Origin: Spirosoma lacussanchae
GTDB lineage: Bacteria > Bacteroidota > Bacteroidia > Cytophagales > Spirosomataceae
Length of the DNA: 64,000 bases
Direction of reading: 5' to 3'
Assembly: GCF_005870035.1 (NCBI RefSeq)
Contig: NZ_SWJG01000013.1
Coordinates: forward strand, 1-64,000
This document shows positions 25,615 through 35,280 of the stretch, piece by piece; the first letter of the stretch is position 1; every line of letters begins with the position of its first letter. The translations under genes and the position numbers were made by a program. The notes under the pieces were generated by a model. That model worked only from the letters and a program-made list of their open reading frames with translations. It had not been told where the DNA came from and did not search any database.

Positions 25615-27285
25615 ATGATGCGTTCTGTTGCTTTTCTTTTCCTGCTGTCCTGTCTGGTCCTGGTACATGCCTGTCGGCGGCCCGAACCGGTCGTCACCAA
25701 AAAACCGACCGGCCCTCCCGTAGCGGCAAAACCCGCTCCCAAACCCGCACCGCCCAAACCCAAACCGGCCCCGTCGGCCGTTCTCGTACCGGCCGATACG
25801 CTCGAAGACGATGTTCCGCTGATTGGGCCGGTGCCGCCCAAGCGTGAGTTCCGGGCCGTCTGGATTGCAACGGTTGAGAATATCGACTGGCCCAGCAAAA
25901 AGGGACTGCCCGTAGCCGAGCAGCAGCGGGAGATTGTCGAGATGTTCGACATGTACCAGCAAACGAACCTGAACGCAGTGGTGGTGCAGGTTCGGTCGGC
26001 GGCCGATGCGTTCTACGCGCGCGGTTCAGAACCCTGGTCCGAGTGGCTGACGGGGCAGCAGGGGCTGGCTCCCCAGCCGTTCTACGATCCGCTTGATTTT
26101 ATGATCGAACAGGCGCACCAGCGGGGGCTGGAGTTTCATGCGTGGTTCAACCTGGACCGGGCTACGTTTGGCAAAACAGCCAGTGTGGCGCCCAGCAATA
26201 TTGTTTATCAAAAACCCCGCTGGATGCTGGAGTACGGCGGGCGCAAACTGTTCAACCTCGGTATTCCCGAAGTCCGGACCTACATCGCCGGTATCGTTGC
26301 CAACGTGGTGCGCGAATACGATGTAGACGGCATCCACTTCGACGATTATTTTTATCCCTACGCCATTGCCGGCCAAACCCTGCGTGACGATAGCACCTAC
26401 CAGGCCAATTATAACGGCATGAAAAAAGCCGACTGGCGACGCGACAACGTGAACAAACTCGTGGCCGAGCTGCGCGATTCGATCCGGGCCAACAAACCCT
26501 GGGTCAAGTTTGGCATCAGCCCGTTTGGCATCTGGAAAAATCAGAGCAACGACCCCGATGGTTCCGCTACCAACGGTGGGCAGTCATACTACGATCTGTA
26601 TGCCGACACGCGCAAATGGATTCGGGATGGCCTGATCGATTACATCGTGCCGCAGGTTTATTTCAGTTCGGAGTTTACGCGGGTGCCGTACAAAACGCTG
26701 GTTGAGTGGTGGACGCGCAACTCGGGCAAATGTCATCTGTACATTGGCCACGGTGCTTACCGCGTTGGACGCGGGTCGGAACGGGATCCGGGCTGGGCGC
26801 GCGCTACCGAGTTTCCCGATCAGATGCGCTACAACCGGCTCCAGCGCATTGTGCAGGGAAGCGTGTTCTTCAGCGCCAAAAACCTGAAATTGAACCCGCT
26901 GGCCATCCGTGATTCGCTGCAAACCAATTTTTACCGGCATCCGGCGCTGGTACCGCCCATGACGTGGCTGGATAGCATCGTGCCCCTGCCCCCGCGCGAC
27001 CTCAAAGCCGCCGATACGCCCGAAGGGGTTGAACTGTTCTGGCAGCAATCGGCCGAGGCCGAGGATGGCGACGGAGCCAGTGCCTACATCATTTACCGGT
27101 TTGAAGGGCGCAAACCTCGCCTGCGGCTCGACGATCCGCGCTATATCGTGGCGCGTTGCCAGGGCGAATCGACAACGCGTTTTGTAGACAGGACCGCCGA
27201 TCCCAAAAAGAAGTACGTGTACGCAGTAACGGCCCTCGACCGGCTCAATAACGAAAGCCGTGAGGTCACCATCCGGGTTCGCTAG
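25615..27285 (+). CDS. Family 10-like glycosylhydrolase (GHL10/DUF187), lipoprotein
   Basis: It encodes 556 residues from ATG 25615, chosen because it starts a lipoprotein signal (MMRSVAFLFLLSCLVLVHAC, Cys20 as lipidation site). A proline/alanine-rich linker (about 30-60) leads to a TIM-barrel domain (about 80-410) with FRAVWIATVENIDWPS, VVQVRSAADAFY, FHAWFNLDRATFG, GIHFDDYFYPY and FGISPFGIWKN, characteristic of DUF187/GHL10. A fibronectin-like domain closes the protein. Such proteins act on cell-wall or outer polysaccharides; the substrate is not known here. Its stop overlaps that of ispH (CTAG). Confidence 0.92.
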   Translation: MMRSVAFLFLLSCLVLVHACRRPEPVVTKKPTGPPVAAKPAPKPAPPKPKPAPSAVLVPADTLEDDVPLIGPVPPKREFRAVWIATVENIDWPSKKGLPVAEQQREIVEMFDMYQQTNLNAVVVQVRSAADAFYARGSEPWSEWLTGQQGLAPQPFYDPLDFMIEQAHQRGLEFHAWFNLDRATFGKTASVAPSNIVYQKPRWMLEYGGRKLFNLGIPEVRTYIAGIVANVVREYDVDGIHFDDYFYPYAIAGQTLRDDSTYQANYNGMKKADWRRDNVNKLVAELRDSIRANKPWVKFGISPFGIWKNQSNDPDGSATNGGQSYYDLYADTRKWIRDGLIDYIVPQVYFSSEFTRVPYKTLVEWWTRNSGKCHLYIGHGAYRVGRGSERDPGWARATEFPDQMRYNRLQRIVQGSVFFSAKNLKLNPLAIRDSLQTNFYRHPALVPPMTWLDSIVPLPPRDLKAADTPEGVELFWQQSAEAEDGDGASAYIIYRFEGRKPRLRLDDPRYIVARCQGESTTRFVDRTADPKKKYVYAVTALDRLNNESREVTIRVR

Positions 27286-28523
27286 ACCATAAACTCGCTC
27301 ATCACCTCGCCAACGGGTCGGGCATCGGGAAAGAAGCCAACTAGCCGGAGCAGTATGCCTTCTACCACCGCGTCGGGGCAGGAAGCTCCGCAGGTGAGCA
27401 GTACCGTTACCGGCCGATCGGGCTGCGTTGAAGCCGTCAGGAAATTTTCGGTTACGATCTCCTGTTTGGTGTGGTTGTCGAAATGCCGGATCAGGGTCTC
27501 TGACAGAATTTTCTGGTCTGACTCAATGAAGTAGGTCGGCAGTTTTTCGGCGCAGAGTTCAACGATATGCGAGGTGTTGGACGAGTTGTAGCCCCCGGCC
27601 ACGATGGCAAAATCGGCTTCGTAGGTCAGCAGCGCGTAGGTGGCGTCCTGGTTATCGTTCGTGGCGTAGCAGAGCGTGTCGCGGGTGTTGGCAAAGTGAG
27701 CGTCGATCTGGTCGGGCTGGAGCGCATACCGCCGAATCATAACCTGTTTGAGGTAGTCGGCAATGCCCTGCGTGTCCGAAGCCAGCATGGTTGTCTGGTT
27801 CACGACGCCGATGCGCTGAAGGTCGCGGGTCGGGTCGAAGCCGTCGGAGTACTGGCCCGCAAACTCGCTGAAGAACTCGGCTGCCGAAGCTTCGCCGGTG
27901 ATGTAACGAGCCAGCCGCTGCGCCTGCGCCATATCCTTCACTACTACCGTTGGGGCGGCTTCTTTGCTGTGCGAAAAGGTAGCCCGCGTTTCTTCGTGGG
28001 TCGGTTTACCATGCACTACAACGGTGTAGTTCTTCTGACCGATCTGCCCGGCTTTGTTCCACACCTTCTCGACAAACGGGCAGGTTGTATCGTATTTCGC
28101 CACATCGAGGCCAATGGCCGCCAGCTGTTGCTGAATTTCGAGGGTAGTACCGAAGGCGGGTATGATAACCACGTCATCGGGCGTCAGTTCGGCCCAGTTC
28201 ACGAGTTGATTACCTTTTGTGTCCATCAGAAAGCGGACGCCCCGGCTCTGCAGGTCGGCGTTCACATCGGGGTTGTGAATCATCTCGCTTAGCAGAAAAA
28301 TGCGTTTGCCGGGGTTTTCGGCAATGGCTTTGTAGGCGATCTCCACCGCGTTCTCTACGCCGTAGCAGAACCCGAAATGGCGGGCCACCAGAAACCGGAC
28401 CGGACCGAAGTCGAGCACAGTAGGGGTAAAATCTCGCTTGAGCTTATCCCGTTTCCGCCGGAATTCTTTCAGAGGGGTAATAATGCTGCTGCGGTAGTAC
28501 TCGGGAATATCGAACGATTTCAT
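27282..28523 (-). CDS. ispH: 4-hydroxy-3-methylbut-2-enyl diphosphate reductase
   Basis: It encodes 413 residues. IspH makes isopentenyl and dimethylallyl diphosphate in the last step of the MEP pathway. The three iron-sulfur ligands are visible in RHFGFCYGVENAVEIA, YDTTCPFVEKVWNKAG and TCGASCPDAVVEGIL; substrate residues appear in the HGKPTHEET block. The N-terminal extension (about 45 residues before FLVARHFGFC) and length fit the long cyanobacterial/plastid-like form rather than the about 315-residue proteobacterial form. It is a single-gene unit converging with the GHL10 lipoprotein. Confidence 0.94.
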   Translation of the reverse strand: MKSFDIPEYYRSSIITPLKEFRRKRDKLKRDFTPTVLDFGPVRFLVARHFGFCYGVENAVEIAYKAIAENPGKRIFLLSEMIHNPDVNADLQSRGVRFLMDTKGNQLVNWAELTPDDVVIIPAFGTTLEIQQQLAAIGLDVAKYDTTCPFVEKVWNKAGQIGQKNYTVVVHGKPTHEETRATFSHSKEAAPTVVVKDMAQAQRLARYITGEASAAEFFSEFAGQYSDGFDPTRDLQRIGVVNQTTMLASDTQGIADYLKQVMIRRYALQPDQIDAHFANTRDTLCYATNDNQDATYALLTYEADFAIVAGGYNSSNTSHIVELCAEKLPTYFIESDQKILSETLIRHFDNHTKQEIVTENFLTASTQPDRPVTVLLTCGASCPDAVVEGILLRLVGFFPDARPVGEVMSEFMV

Positions 28524-28647
28524 TCGGCAGTCGTTAGGGGTCAGCGTATGGTTGCCAACTTCACGTCAAAATTAACCAGACTCATAGAATCAACAATCAG
28601 GCTGGCGGCTTCGTTCTGCCAGCGGCCCCCCAATCCTACACGACCTC

Positions 28648-29178
28648 ATGCCCAAGCGCCTGCTGAAATTCAAAAACTACGACGTTCACAGTATTACCAC
28701 CATCACATCAGACGGTCAGAAAAACGCCAACATCGCTACCTGGGTGATGCAAACGGCCATGGGAGGAACGCACCTGGTGGTAGCACTTTACAAAACCGAC
28801 TATACCATTGAGCTGGTTCGGGAAAGCGGTATGCTGAACGTCAACCTGCTGGCCACCGACCAGACCAGCCTGATTCGGAAACTGGGCCAGCAATCGGGCC
28901 GCCCTGGATCGGGCCGCCCAATCCAGGGCCGCCCTGGATCGGAAGGAAAAAAGAGACAAACGGACAAATTCCGAAAGTTGCCGTATGCGGTCGATGTGCG
29001 GGGCTGTCCGTACCTGACAGAAGCCATCGGGTACGCCCAGTGTCAGGTGCTGCACACGACCGACTCGGGTGATCATGAACTGTTTGTCTGTGCGGTGCTG
29101 AAGCAGGTGGTGCTCAACCCGGACAAAACCGTGATGACCAATGACTTTATCAAAGAAAAGAAGCTGGTTCGGGGCTGA
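28648..29178 (+). CDS. Flavin reductase-like (FMN-binding) protein with repeat insertion
   Basis: It encodes 176 residues. The fold is suggested by TTITSDGQKNANIATWVMQT (FMN-binding split barrel), GMLNVNLLATDQTSLIRKLG and a C-terminal DHELFVCAVLKQVVLN segment, as in flavin reductase-like domain proteins that bind FMN for NAD(P)H-dependent reduction. Between LGQQSGR and KRQTDKFRKL an in-frame glycine/arginine/proline stretch (GRPGS GRPIQ GRPGS) is inserted by a 15-bp tandem repeat. The usual relatives connect 'GQKSGR' directly to a 'DKF' segment. It is tail to tail with the GH3-family gene, with no gap. Confidence 0.8.
   Translation: MPKRLLKFKNYDVHSITTITSDGQKNANIATWVMQTAMGGTHLVVALYKTDYTIELVRESGMLNVNLLATDQTSLIRKLGQQSGRPGSGRPIQGRPGSEGKKRQTDKFRKLPYAVDVRGCPYLTEAIGYAQCQVLHTTDSGDHELFVCAVLKQVVLNPDKTVMTNDFIKEKKLVRG
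28896..28942 (+). repeat. Coding 15-bp tandem repeat, three copies
   Basis: GGGCCGCCC starts at 28896, 28911 and 28926, i.e. every 15 bp. Copies one and three are GGGCCGCCCTGGATC; the middle copy ends AATCCA instead. CCCTGGAT (28902-28909) and ATCCAGGG (28921-28928) also form an inverted pair. The repeat keeps the reading frame, adding five residues per unit. Confidence 0.9.
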
Positions 29179-30711
29179 TTACGACCAGTTTCCAACCGAG
29201 AACTGGCCCAGAATATCGTCGAGGTATTCGCGGGAGTTGGCCAGGCGCGGCACTTTGTGCTGACCGCCAATCTTGCCGCGCTGTTTCATCCAGGCGTAAA
29301 ACGTGCCGCGCGGAACAACGTGGATGCGGGGGTGCTTCAGCACGTAGTTATTGTAGCGCTTGGCATCGTAGTCGGAGTTGATTTGCCGGAGGGTTTCGTC
29401 CAGAATCTGGTTGAACTGCTGCTGATCGTGGGGGGGCTGCGCAAACTCAATGACCCACTCGTGGCAGCCGTTTTTCCCGTTGCTCATGTAAACCGGCCCG
29501 GCGGTATAATCGGCAATGACGGCTCCGGTAGCCTCACTGGCGCGGGTAATGGCGGCTTCAGCATTTTCTACAATGACTTCTTCGCCGAAAGCATTGATGA
29601 AATGTTTGGTTCGGCCGCTGACCTTCAGCCGATGGGGGTAGAGCGACGTAAACCGAACGGTATCGCCAACGCGGTATCGCCACAGGCCACCATTAGTCGA
29701 TACGACCAGGGCGTAATTTTTGTCAAGCTCTACTTCGTCAATGGTCAGGGCTTTGGGAAACGGTTTGTCGGCTTCGGCGGCTGGCACAAACTCGTAAAAA
29801 ATGCCGTAGTCGAGCATCAGCAGCATTTCGCCAACGCGCGCCATATCGTCCTGAATGGCGAAAAACCCTTCCGATGCATTGTACACTTCCTGGTACCGAA
29901 CCGTATCGGACGGGAAAATCTGCTGACGGAACAAATCGCGGTACGGTTGGAAATTGACAGCGCCGTGAACGAACAGCTCGAAATTGGGCCATACCTCCAG
30001 AATATTCGATTTGCCGGTTCGGGCCAGAATCTTATCGATCAGCACCAGTCCCCAGGTCGGTACGCCGAGCATACTGGTTACGTTTACCTGGGAGGTGACT
30101 TCGGCCATGCGCTCCAGTTTGGCTTCCCAGTCGTCCATCAGGGCTACCTCGATGCCGGGGGTACGGATGGCCTGGGCCCAGCTGGGCAGGTTCTTCATAA
30201 CCACTGCCGATACGTCGCCCGCCACGCCATTTGTACCGGTTGGGTTCGGGTGCAGACTGCCACCAATGGAGAGGCCTTTGCCTTCAAACGTGCGGGTGTC
30301 TGGGTTGTTGGCTACGTACAGCGCCATCATGTCCTTGCCCCCTTTGAAGTGACTTTCGTCGAGCGATTCGGGCGTAACGGGAATGAACTTGCTGCGGGCG
30401 TTGGTTGTACCCGACGACTTGGAAAACCAGCGTACCGGCGATGGCCAGAGCACTTTCTGTTCGCCCCGCATCACCCGCTCAATGTAGGGATACAGCTCTT
30501 CGTAGCTCGAAATCGGCACCTGCTGTTGAAAATCCGCCACCGTCCGAATCGACTGGTACTGGTGGGCCCGTCCCCATTCGGTTCGCCGGCCCGCTCGGAT
30601 CAGCTGGTCAAATACCTTCTGCTGCACCGCTCCGGGGTGTTTTTTCATGGCTTCGATGCGCGGCAGTCGCCGTTCGAGGAGCCATTTGAGCGTCGTGTTC
30701 AGAAGGGTCAT
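29179..30711 (-). CDS. GH3 auxin-responsive promoter family protein (acyl-adenylating)
   Basis: It encodes 510 residues from ATG 30711 (MTLLNTTLKWLLERRLPRIE); an ATG at 30726 adds five residues and is less likely. GH3 proteins activate carboxylic acids with ATP and transfer them to an amino acid or other acceptor. The P-loop-like FSKSSGTTNARSKFIPVT (about 98-115), ASEGFFAIQ, and WRYRVGDTVRFTSLYPHRLK are the family's nucleotide-binding and hinge motifs. Bacterial members have no assigned substrate. The gene stands alone on this strand. Confidence 0.93.
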   Translation of the reverse strand: MTLLNTTLKWLLERRLPRIEAMKKHPGAVQQKVFDQLIRAGRRTEWGRAHQYQSIRTVADFQQQVPISSYEELYPYIERVMRGEQKVLWPSPVRWFSKSSGTTNARSKFIPVTPESLDESHFKGGKDMMALYVANNPDTRTFEGKGLSIGGSLHPNPTGTNGVAGDVSAVVMKNLPSWAQAIRTPGIEVALMDDWEAKLERMAEVTSQVNVTSMLGVPTWGLVLIDKILARTGKSNILEVWPNFELFVHGAVNFQPYRDLFRQQIFPSDTVRYQEVYNASEGFFAIQDDMARVGEMLLMLDYGIFYEFVPAAEADKPFPKALTIDEVELDKNYALVVSTNGGLWRYRVGDTVRFTSLYPHRLKVSGRTKHFINAFGEEVIVENAEAAITRASEATGAVIADYTAGPVYMSNGKNGCHEWVIEFAQPPHDQQQFNQILDETLRQINSDYDAKRYNNYVLKHPRIHVVPRGTFYAWMKQRGKIGGQHKVPRLANSREYLDDILGQFSVGNWS

Positions 30712-30809
30712 GGTGCCAAAATACAAAAAACCGACCTAAACCTATTGGTCAGTCATACAAACTTGAAAAGACGGGGGTTAGTTTGGACTACCCGGGTTGG
30801 TGAGGGGTG

Positions 30810-31700
30810 TCAGAGTCCTTTTGCCCGGTCCGGATAATCGGTAATCAACCCATCGACACCCCAGGCTTTTAGCCGCTCCATGTCGTCGCGCTGGTTTACT
30901 GTCCAAGGAATTACTTTGATCTTCTGTTCGTGTAGCCGGGCAATTTTGTCCTGGCTCAGGAGTCGGTAATAGGGGCTATAGATATCGGGTTTAAAGCCCA
31001 GTTCTTCGAGGTTTTTTTCGGGGCTACGCAGGTTTTCGACCAGGGCGGCCAGCCTGACGCGGGGGTAAATGCCGACCGCTGCCTGCTGCTGCCAATGCTT
31101 CAGAATAGCGAAATCGAAGCTCTGTATGGTCACCCGATCAGCGGGTAGTTGCTTCTTCAGGATGGTCTGCACCAGGTCGCAGAAGGCCGCCGGCCGGGGC
31201 TGGCTCGTATCGTATTCCGACGACTCGCTCTTCAGCTCGATGTTGTACGAAAAAGCGGGACCATTATTTACTTTTCGGTAGGCTTCGGCCCGTTCGATCA
31301 CCTCGCTCAGCAACGGCTTGTAGGTGTTCAGTTTCTGCTGCTCCGGGTAGGCCGAATTGCCGTTCGATCCAACGTCGTATCGCTTTATGTCGGCGTAGTT
31401 CATCTGGTACAGGATCAGGCTTTTCTGCTCGCTCTTGCTAACCGGCGTGCCGTCGGGTTTGATGCTGAAAGCTGCGTTGAAATAGGGCTCATGCGACACA
31501 ACTACCTGACGATCTTTACTGATAACGACGTCCATCTCCAGCGTCGTAACGCCTAGGTCGAGAGCTTTCAGGAAAGCAGGAACGGTATTTTCGGGCATCA
31601 GTCCCCGACAGCCGCGGTGGCCCTGCAGATCGAAAGCCGGGGGGGCGGGGTCAACGAAAGCGGTAGCAGCCATGCAAAACAGAACCAGGATGAAACGCAT
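30810..31700 (-). CDS. Glycerophosphodiester phosphodiesterase, secreted
   Basis: It encodes 296 residues with a signal peptide (about 1-17, MRFILVLFCMAATAFV). It cleaves glycerophosphodiesters to sn-glycerol 3-phosphate and an alcohol. The catalytic HRG is in LQGHRGCRGLMPENT (about 26-40), metal ligands are in TLEMDVVISKDRQ, and the second histidine is in VVVSHEPYFN. The C-terminal WTVNQRDDMERLKAWGVDG and ITDYPD motif completes the TIM barrel. It lies 38 bp after the VCBS/ASPIC gene on the same strand and is probably co-transcribed with it. Confidence 0.94.
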   Translation of the reverse strand: MRFILVLFCMAATAFVDPAPPAFDLQGHRGCRGLMPENTVPAFLKALDLGVTTLEMDVVISKDRQVVVSHEPYFNAAFSIKPDGTPVSKSEQKSLILYQMNYADIKRYDVGSNGNSAYPEQQKLNTYKPLLSEVIERAEAYRKVNNGPAFSYNIELKSESSEYDTSQPRPAAFCDLVQTILKKQLPADRVTIQSFDFAILKHWQQQAAVGIYPRVRLAALVENLRSPEKNLEELGFKPDIYSPYYRLLSQDKIARLHEQKIKVIPWTVNQRDDMERLKAWGVDGLITDYPDRAKGL

Positions 31701-31738
31701 AAACTAGTAGGTTGATCTGCCAAATGTACGGTTTCCGT

Positions 31739-34700
31739 TTAATTGGATCGCTCTCTGACCACCCGCGACGACTGCGACAGATAGCCCCCGCCCCAGCCGG
31801 GTTCGGGTAGCCGCTGGCCCGGCTTTGCTGCGTTGTCGGTACTGGCCTGTCGCCGGTATCTGATGGAACGATCAGCCAGTTGATACGCACGCAGGGGCCC
31901 ATTGTTCTGGGTCGACACGTACAGCAGCTGCCCACTGGCCAGCAGCACAGCCCCCATTGCTTTAGCATCACCATCGACGAGCAGGCCGGACTGAGCGGGC
32001 CGGAGTGTCTTCCAGCTATCCTGACGGCCACCCAGCAGGCAGAGGCCAAGTCCGGCATCCTGATACCCGGATAGGACTTCGGTGGCGTAGTCGTTGCCAA
32101 TGGTCAGCAGATCCAGCTGATTGTCGTGGTTTAGGTCGGTTGCCAGGGTTCCGAAGATCGGCGAGAACTGCGCTTCGGTGGGAAGCGGTCGCAGCAACAG
32201 CGTACCGTTCCTGTTCTCGACATAGGCCGACGCCAGGTAGGTTGCCTGCCGGGTCATAGACTGTTTGCGTTCGTCGCTGGTGAGCAGGTCGGGCAGGGTA
32301 AGGTTGCCATAGGCTGCGTAGGAGGTCATCCGCTTCTTGAACGAAGGAATCTGGTCGATCAGGGCGTCGCGCGGGTGGAGCGGGTATTCCCGGTTGCCGT
32401 TGAACAGGCCGATGATGGGGTCGAGCGAGCCGTTTTTGTCGTAGTCGGCCGCGTAGACGGAGATGGGGTGGCCGGGGGTTGCCTGCATCCGGCTGTTCAG
32501 TCCCAGATTGCCAGCTATGTAATCCAGATCCCCATCGTTATCGAAATCGCCGGGAGTGAGGCTGTTCCAGAAACCGGTAGCCGCCTGCAGAGCAGGTTGC
32601 TGATCAGCCTGGTTCACGAGCGAACGCCCCTGCTTGTTCCGGTACAGCGTGATGGGCATGAATTCACCGGCCAGCAGCAGGTCGGGCCAGTTGTCGTTGT
32701 CTACATCGGTCCACAAAGCGGCACAGACCAAGCCAGCCTGGGCCAAACCCGGTGCCAGCTGATCGGTAACGTCGGTAAACCGGACCGATGGGGAAAGCCG
32801 GGAGCCTGACCGAGGGGTAGTATCGTTACGGAGTATATAACTGCGGGCGGCTTCCGGATACCGCTGGGGCACAACTCGCCCCCCAATGAACAAGTCCAGG
32901 TCGCCATCGTGATCGTAATCGGCGGCCAGCACGCAGGAGCCGCTGGCCGTGGTTGGGGGCAGGGCACCGGCCGAAGCCCGAAAGTTTCCGCGTCCGTCGT
33001 TCAGGTACAGGCTGTCCTGGTACAGGGTTTTGTTCTGGCCAAACTCGGTGCTGCCGTGTACGGCATACAGATCCAGATCGCCGTCGGAGTCGGCGTCGAA
33101 TAGCAATACCCCCGTTTCTTCGGGAATTTTTGCGGGTCGGTCGCGCCGGACGAAGGGGCCGCTGGCCTGCTGCAGGAAGAAAGTACCGCTCCGGTTAGCC
33201 GCCCCGGCAATGTAAATATCGTCCAGCCCATTGCCGTCTACATCGCCCACGGCCAGCCCTGGCCCGATCTGTGAGTGTTTGCGGGGAAGGGTGGCCTGCT
33301 GCTGTTTATAATCGACAAAGTCGTCTTCCTGATGCTGGTAGGCTAGCCCGAGCGCCTGCGTAACGTCGGTCAGCAGGGGGCGGGTGGGCGGCTGTAGCTG
33401 CATAAACGAAGCCGGCTGCGGCCGGGCCTGCTGCTGGTTGAGGGTCAGCGTCTGGTTGACCGGCAGATTCCGCAGCGTCTGGCCACTGCCGCCCGGCCAC
33501 CAGATCCGTAGCGAGTCGATCCGTTGGGCCGGTCCCAGGCCGATGTGCAGTCCTGACTCGACCGACGATTGGTAGCCGCGCTGGCGTGTATGTTCGAGAT
33601 AGTGGCATTGTCCGCCCGCCCAGACGGCTACTTTAGCGCCCAGTCCTTCGCGATTCCCCGGCCTGCCAACCAGGCTGACGCGCAGAAAGTGATGCGTAGT
33701 GGAGTCGGCAGCGGTTTCGGTCGTTTGGTTTCGGTAGAGAAAGGCCTCGCCATTGATATTATTCATAACCAGGTCGAGGTCGCCGTCGCCGTCGAAATCG
33801 GCATAAGCCGTTCCGTTGGTGAACGAGCGTTCTGAGAGGCCCCAGTCGGTGGTAACGTCGGCAAAATGGAGGTTGCCCAGATTATGGAAGAGGAAATTAG
33901 GTTTGTCGACCGGTTCCAGATCGGCAATGCGTTTGAGCAGGCCGGCGCGCCGGTCGTTGTCGGAGCCGAAGGTACCTTCATCGCGGTTGTAGCTCGTAAA
34001 GTCCAGGTCGGTGATGTCTTTGCGGTAGCCGTTGGTGATCAGCAAATCGCGCAGCCCGTCGTTATCCAGATCGGCCAGTAACGCGCTCCAGCTCCAGTCG
34101 GTAGCCGACGTACCCGCCAGGTAGCCAATATCCGAGAAATGAGGCAAAGGACTCGGAGCCGCTTTTCCCGGCGAAGACTCTGTCAAACCCCCGCGGTTGA
34201 GCTGAAGCATGTTGCGGACATACTGAGGCTGGTAGCCCAGGCGCCGGGCCAGCTGAAACCGGTCGTAGGGAATGCTGGAGAACATGGTCTTCTGCCGAAG
34301 ATTATCGTCGGGCATCATATCAACAACCGCCAGATCGGTTAGCCCGTCATTGTTGATATCGGCCATGTCGGCGCCCATGCTGTTGTGGCTCTGGTGTTTG
34401 AGCAGCTGTGCAATCTGATTCTCAAACCCGCCCTGCCGGTTGTTGATGAGCCAGACGTCATTGGATTGAAAATCGTTGGCGACATAGATATCGGGCCAGC
34501 CATCCTGGTTAATGTCATTGACCACCACGCCCAATCCCCAGCCTTCATGAACCAGTCCGGCCTGCTCCGAAACATCCGTGAACCGAAGCGGGCCACCGGC
34601 CGGGGTGTCGTTGCGGAACAGCTTGTCGCGGCTGCGGGCGCGACCCTGGTTCTGCGGGCCGCTTACCGTATTTCGATTGTAAATTTCCAGCGCGTTGGTC

Positions 34701-35263
34701 AGCAGGAACATGTCCTGATCACCATCCTGATCGTAGTCCAGCCAGGTGGCCTGCGTCGAATAGCTCGAATCGGCCAGTCCGGCGGCCTGAGCCATCTCGC
34801 GAAACTGCGGAATACCGTCGGCGTTGTTGCCGGTGTTGATAAACAGCAGGTTTGGTACGGATCGGTTACGATCGGGGTGGATGGTCGAGATGTACAGATC
34901 CTGCCGCCCGTCCTGGTTGATGTCGGCAACCGACACGCCGGTACACCAGCTGCGCGTTTCTACCCCCGCCGGGCGGGTTACGTCTTCAAACGCAAAATTG
35001 CCCCGGTTCAGGTACAACTGGCTCGACACCTGATTGCCTGCGAAGAAAACGTCAGGCCGCCCGTCGCCGTTGAAGTCGCCCACGCCTACGCCCCCGCCAT
35101 TGTAGATGTATTCGAACTCAAGAACGTTGAGCGAATCGGTTTCGGTGATGGTATTGGCAAATCGAATGCCGGTCTGACTGGCCGTCATCCGATCGAAACG
35201 GGCGGTTCTGGACTGGCACCCGGCTAAGCAGGCCGCAAAAATGATGAAGAGCAGGAAGCGCAT
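31739..35263 (-). CDS. VCBS/FG-GAP repeat and ASPIC/UnbV domain lipoprotein
   Basis: It encodes 1174 residues. A lipoprotein signal (MRFLLFIIFAACLAGC, Cys16) places it on the outer membrane. Many DxDxDGxxD calcium loops follow, e.g. DFNGDGRPD, DINQDGRQD, DYDQDGDQD, DFDGDGDLD, DFDNDGDLD, forming two beta-propeller-like blocks. Between them at about 530-610 is an ASPIC/UnbV domain (GNREGLGAKVAVWAGGQ and IDSLRIWWPGGSGQ). Such proteins commonly follow SusCD pairs in Spirosoma-like genomes and are thought to bind surface glycans. A hairpin at 35281-35312 separates it from susD, so it may have its own expression level. Confidence 0.9.
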   Translation of the reverse strand: MRFLLFIIFAACLAGCQSRTARFDRMTASQTGIRFANTITETDSLNVLEFEYIYNGGGVGVGDFNGDGRPDVFFAGNQVSSQLYLNRGNFAFEDVTRPAGVETRSWCTGVSVADINQDGRQDLYISTIHPDRNRSVPNLLFINTGNNADGIPQFREMAQAAGLADSSYSTQATWLDYDQDGDQDMFLLTNALEIYNRNTVSGPQNQGRARSRDKLFRNDTPAGGPLRFTDVSEQAGLVHEGWGLGVVVNDINQDGWPDIYVANDFQSNDVWLINNRQGGFENQIAQLLKHQSHNSMGADMADINNDGLTDLAVVDMMPDDNLRQKTMFSSIPYDRFQLARRLGYQPQYVRNMLQLNRGGLTESSPGKAAPSPLPHFSDIGYLAGTSATDWSWSALLADLDNDGLRDLLITNGYRKDITDLDFTSYNRDEGTFGSDNDRRAGLLKRIADLEPVDKPNFLFHNLGNLHFADVTTDWGLSERSFTNGTAYADFDGDGDLDLVMNNINGEAFLYRNQTTETAADSTTHHFLRVSLVGRPGNREGLGAKVAVWAGGQCHYLEHTRQRGYQSSVESGLHIGLGPAQRIDSLRIWWPGGSGQTLRNLPVNQTLTLNQQQARPQPASFMQLQPPTRPLLTDVTQALGLAYQHQEDDFVDYKQQQATLPRKHSQIGPGLAVGDVDGNGLDDIYIAGAANRSGTFFLQQASGPFVRRDRPAKIPEETGVLLFDADSDGDLDLYAVHGSTEFGQNKTLYQDSLYLNDGRGNFRASAGALPPTTASGSCVLAADYDHDGDLDLFIGGRVVPQRYPEAARSYILRNDTTPRSGSRLSPSVRFTDVTDQLAPGLAQAGLVCAALWTDVDNDNWPDLLLAGEFMPITLYRNKQGRSLVNQADQQPALQAATGFWNSLTPGDFDNDGDLDYIAGNLGLNSRMQATPGHPISVYAADYDKNGSLDPIIGLFNGNREYPLHPRDALIDQIPSFKKRMTSYAAYGNLTLPDLLTSDERKQSMTRQATYLASAYVENRNGTLLLRPLPTEAQFSPIFGTLATDLNHDNQLDLLTIGNDYATEVLSGYQDAGLGLCLLGGRQDSWKTLRPAQSGLLVDGDAKAMGAVLLASGQLLYVSTQNNGPLRAYQLADRSIRYRRQASTDNAAKPGQRLPEPGWGGGYLSQSSRVVRERSN

Positions 35264-35280
35264 ATGGCAATATAGGCGTA

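Noticed and set aside
29257-30837. A 526-codon plus-strand open frame
   Set aside because: It lies exactly antisense to the GH3-family gene, whose motifs are unmistakable; the frame has no domain-like content and arises from codon bias in GC-rich DNA.
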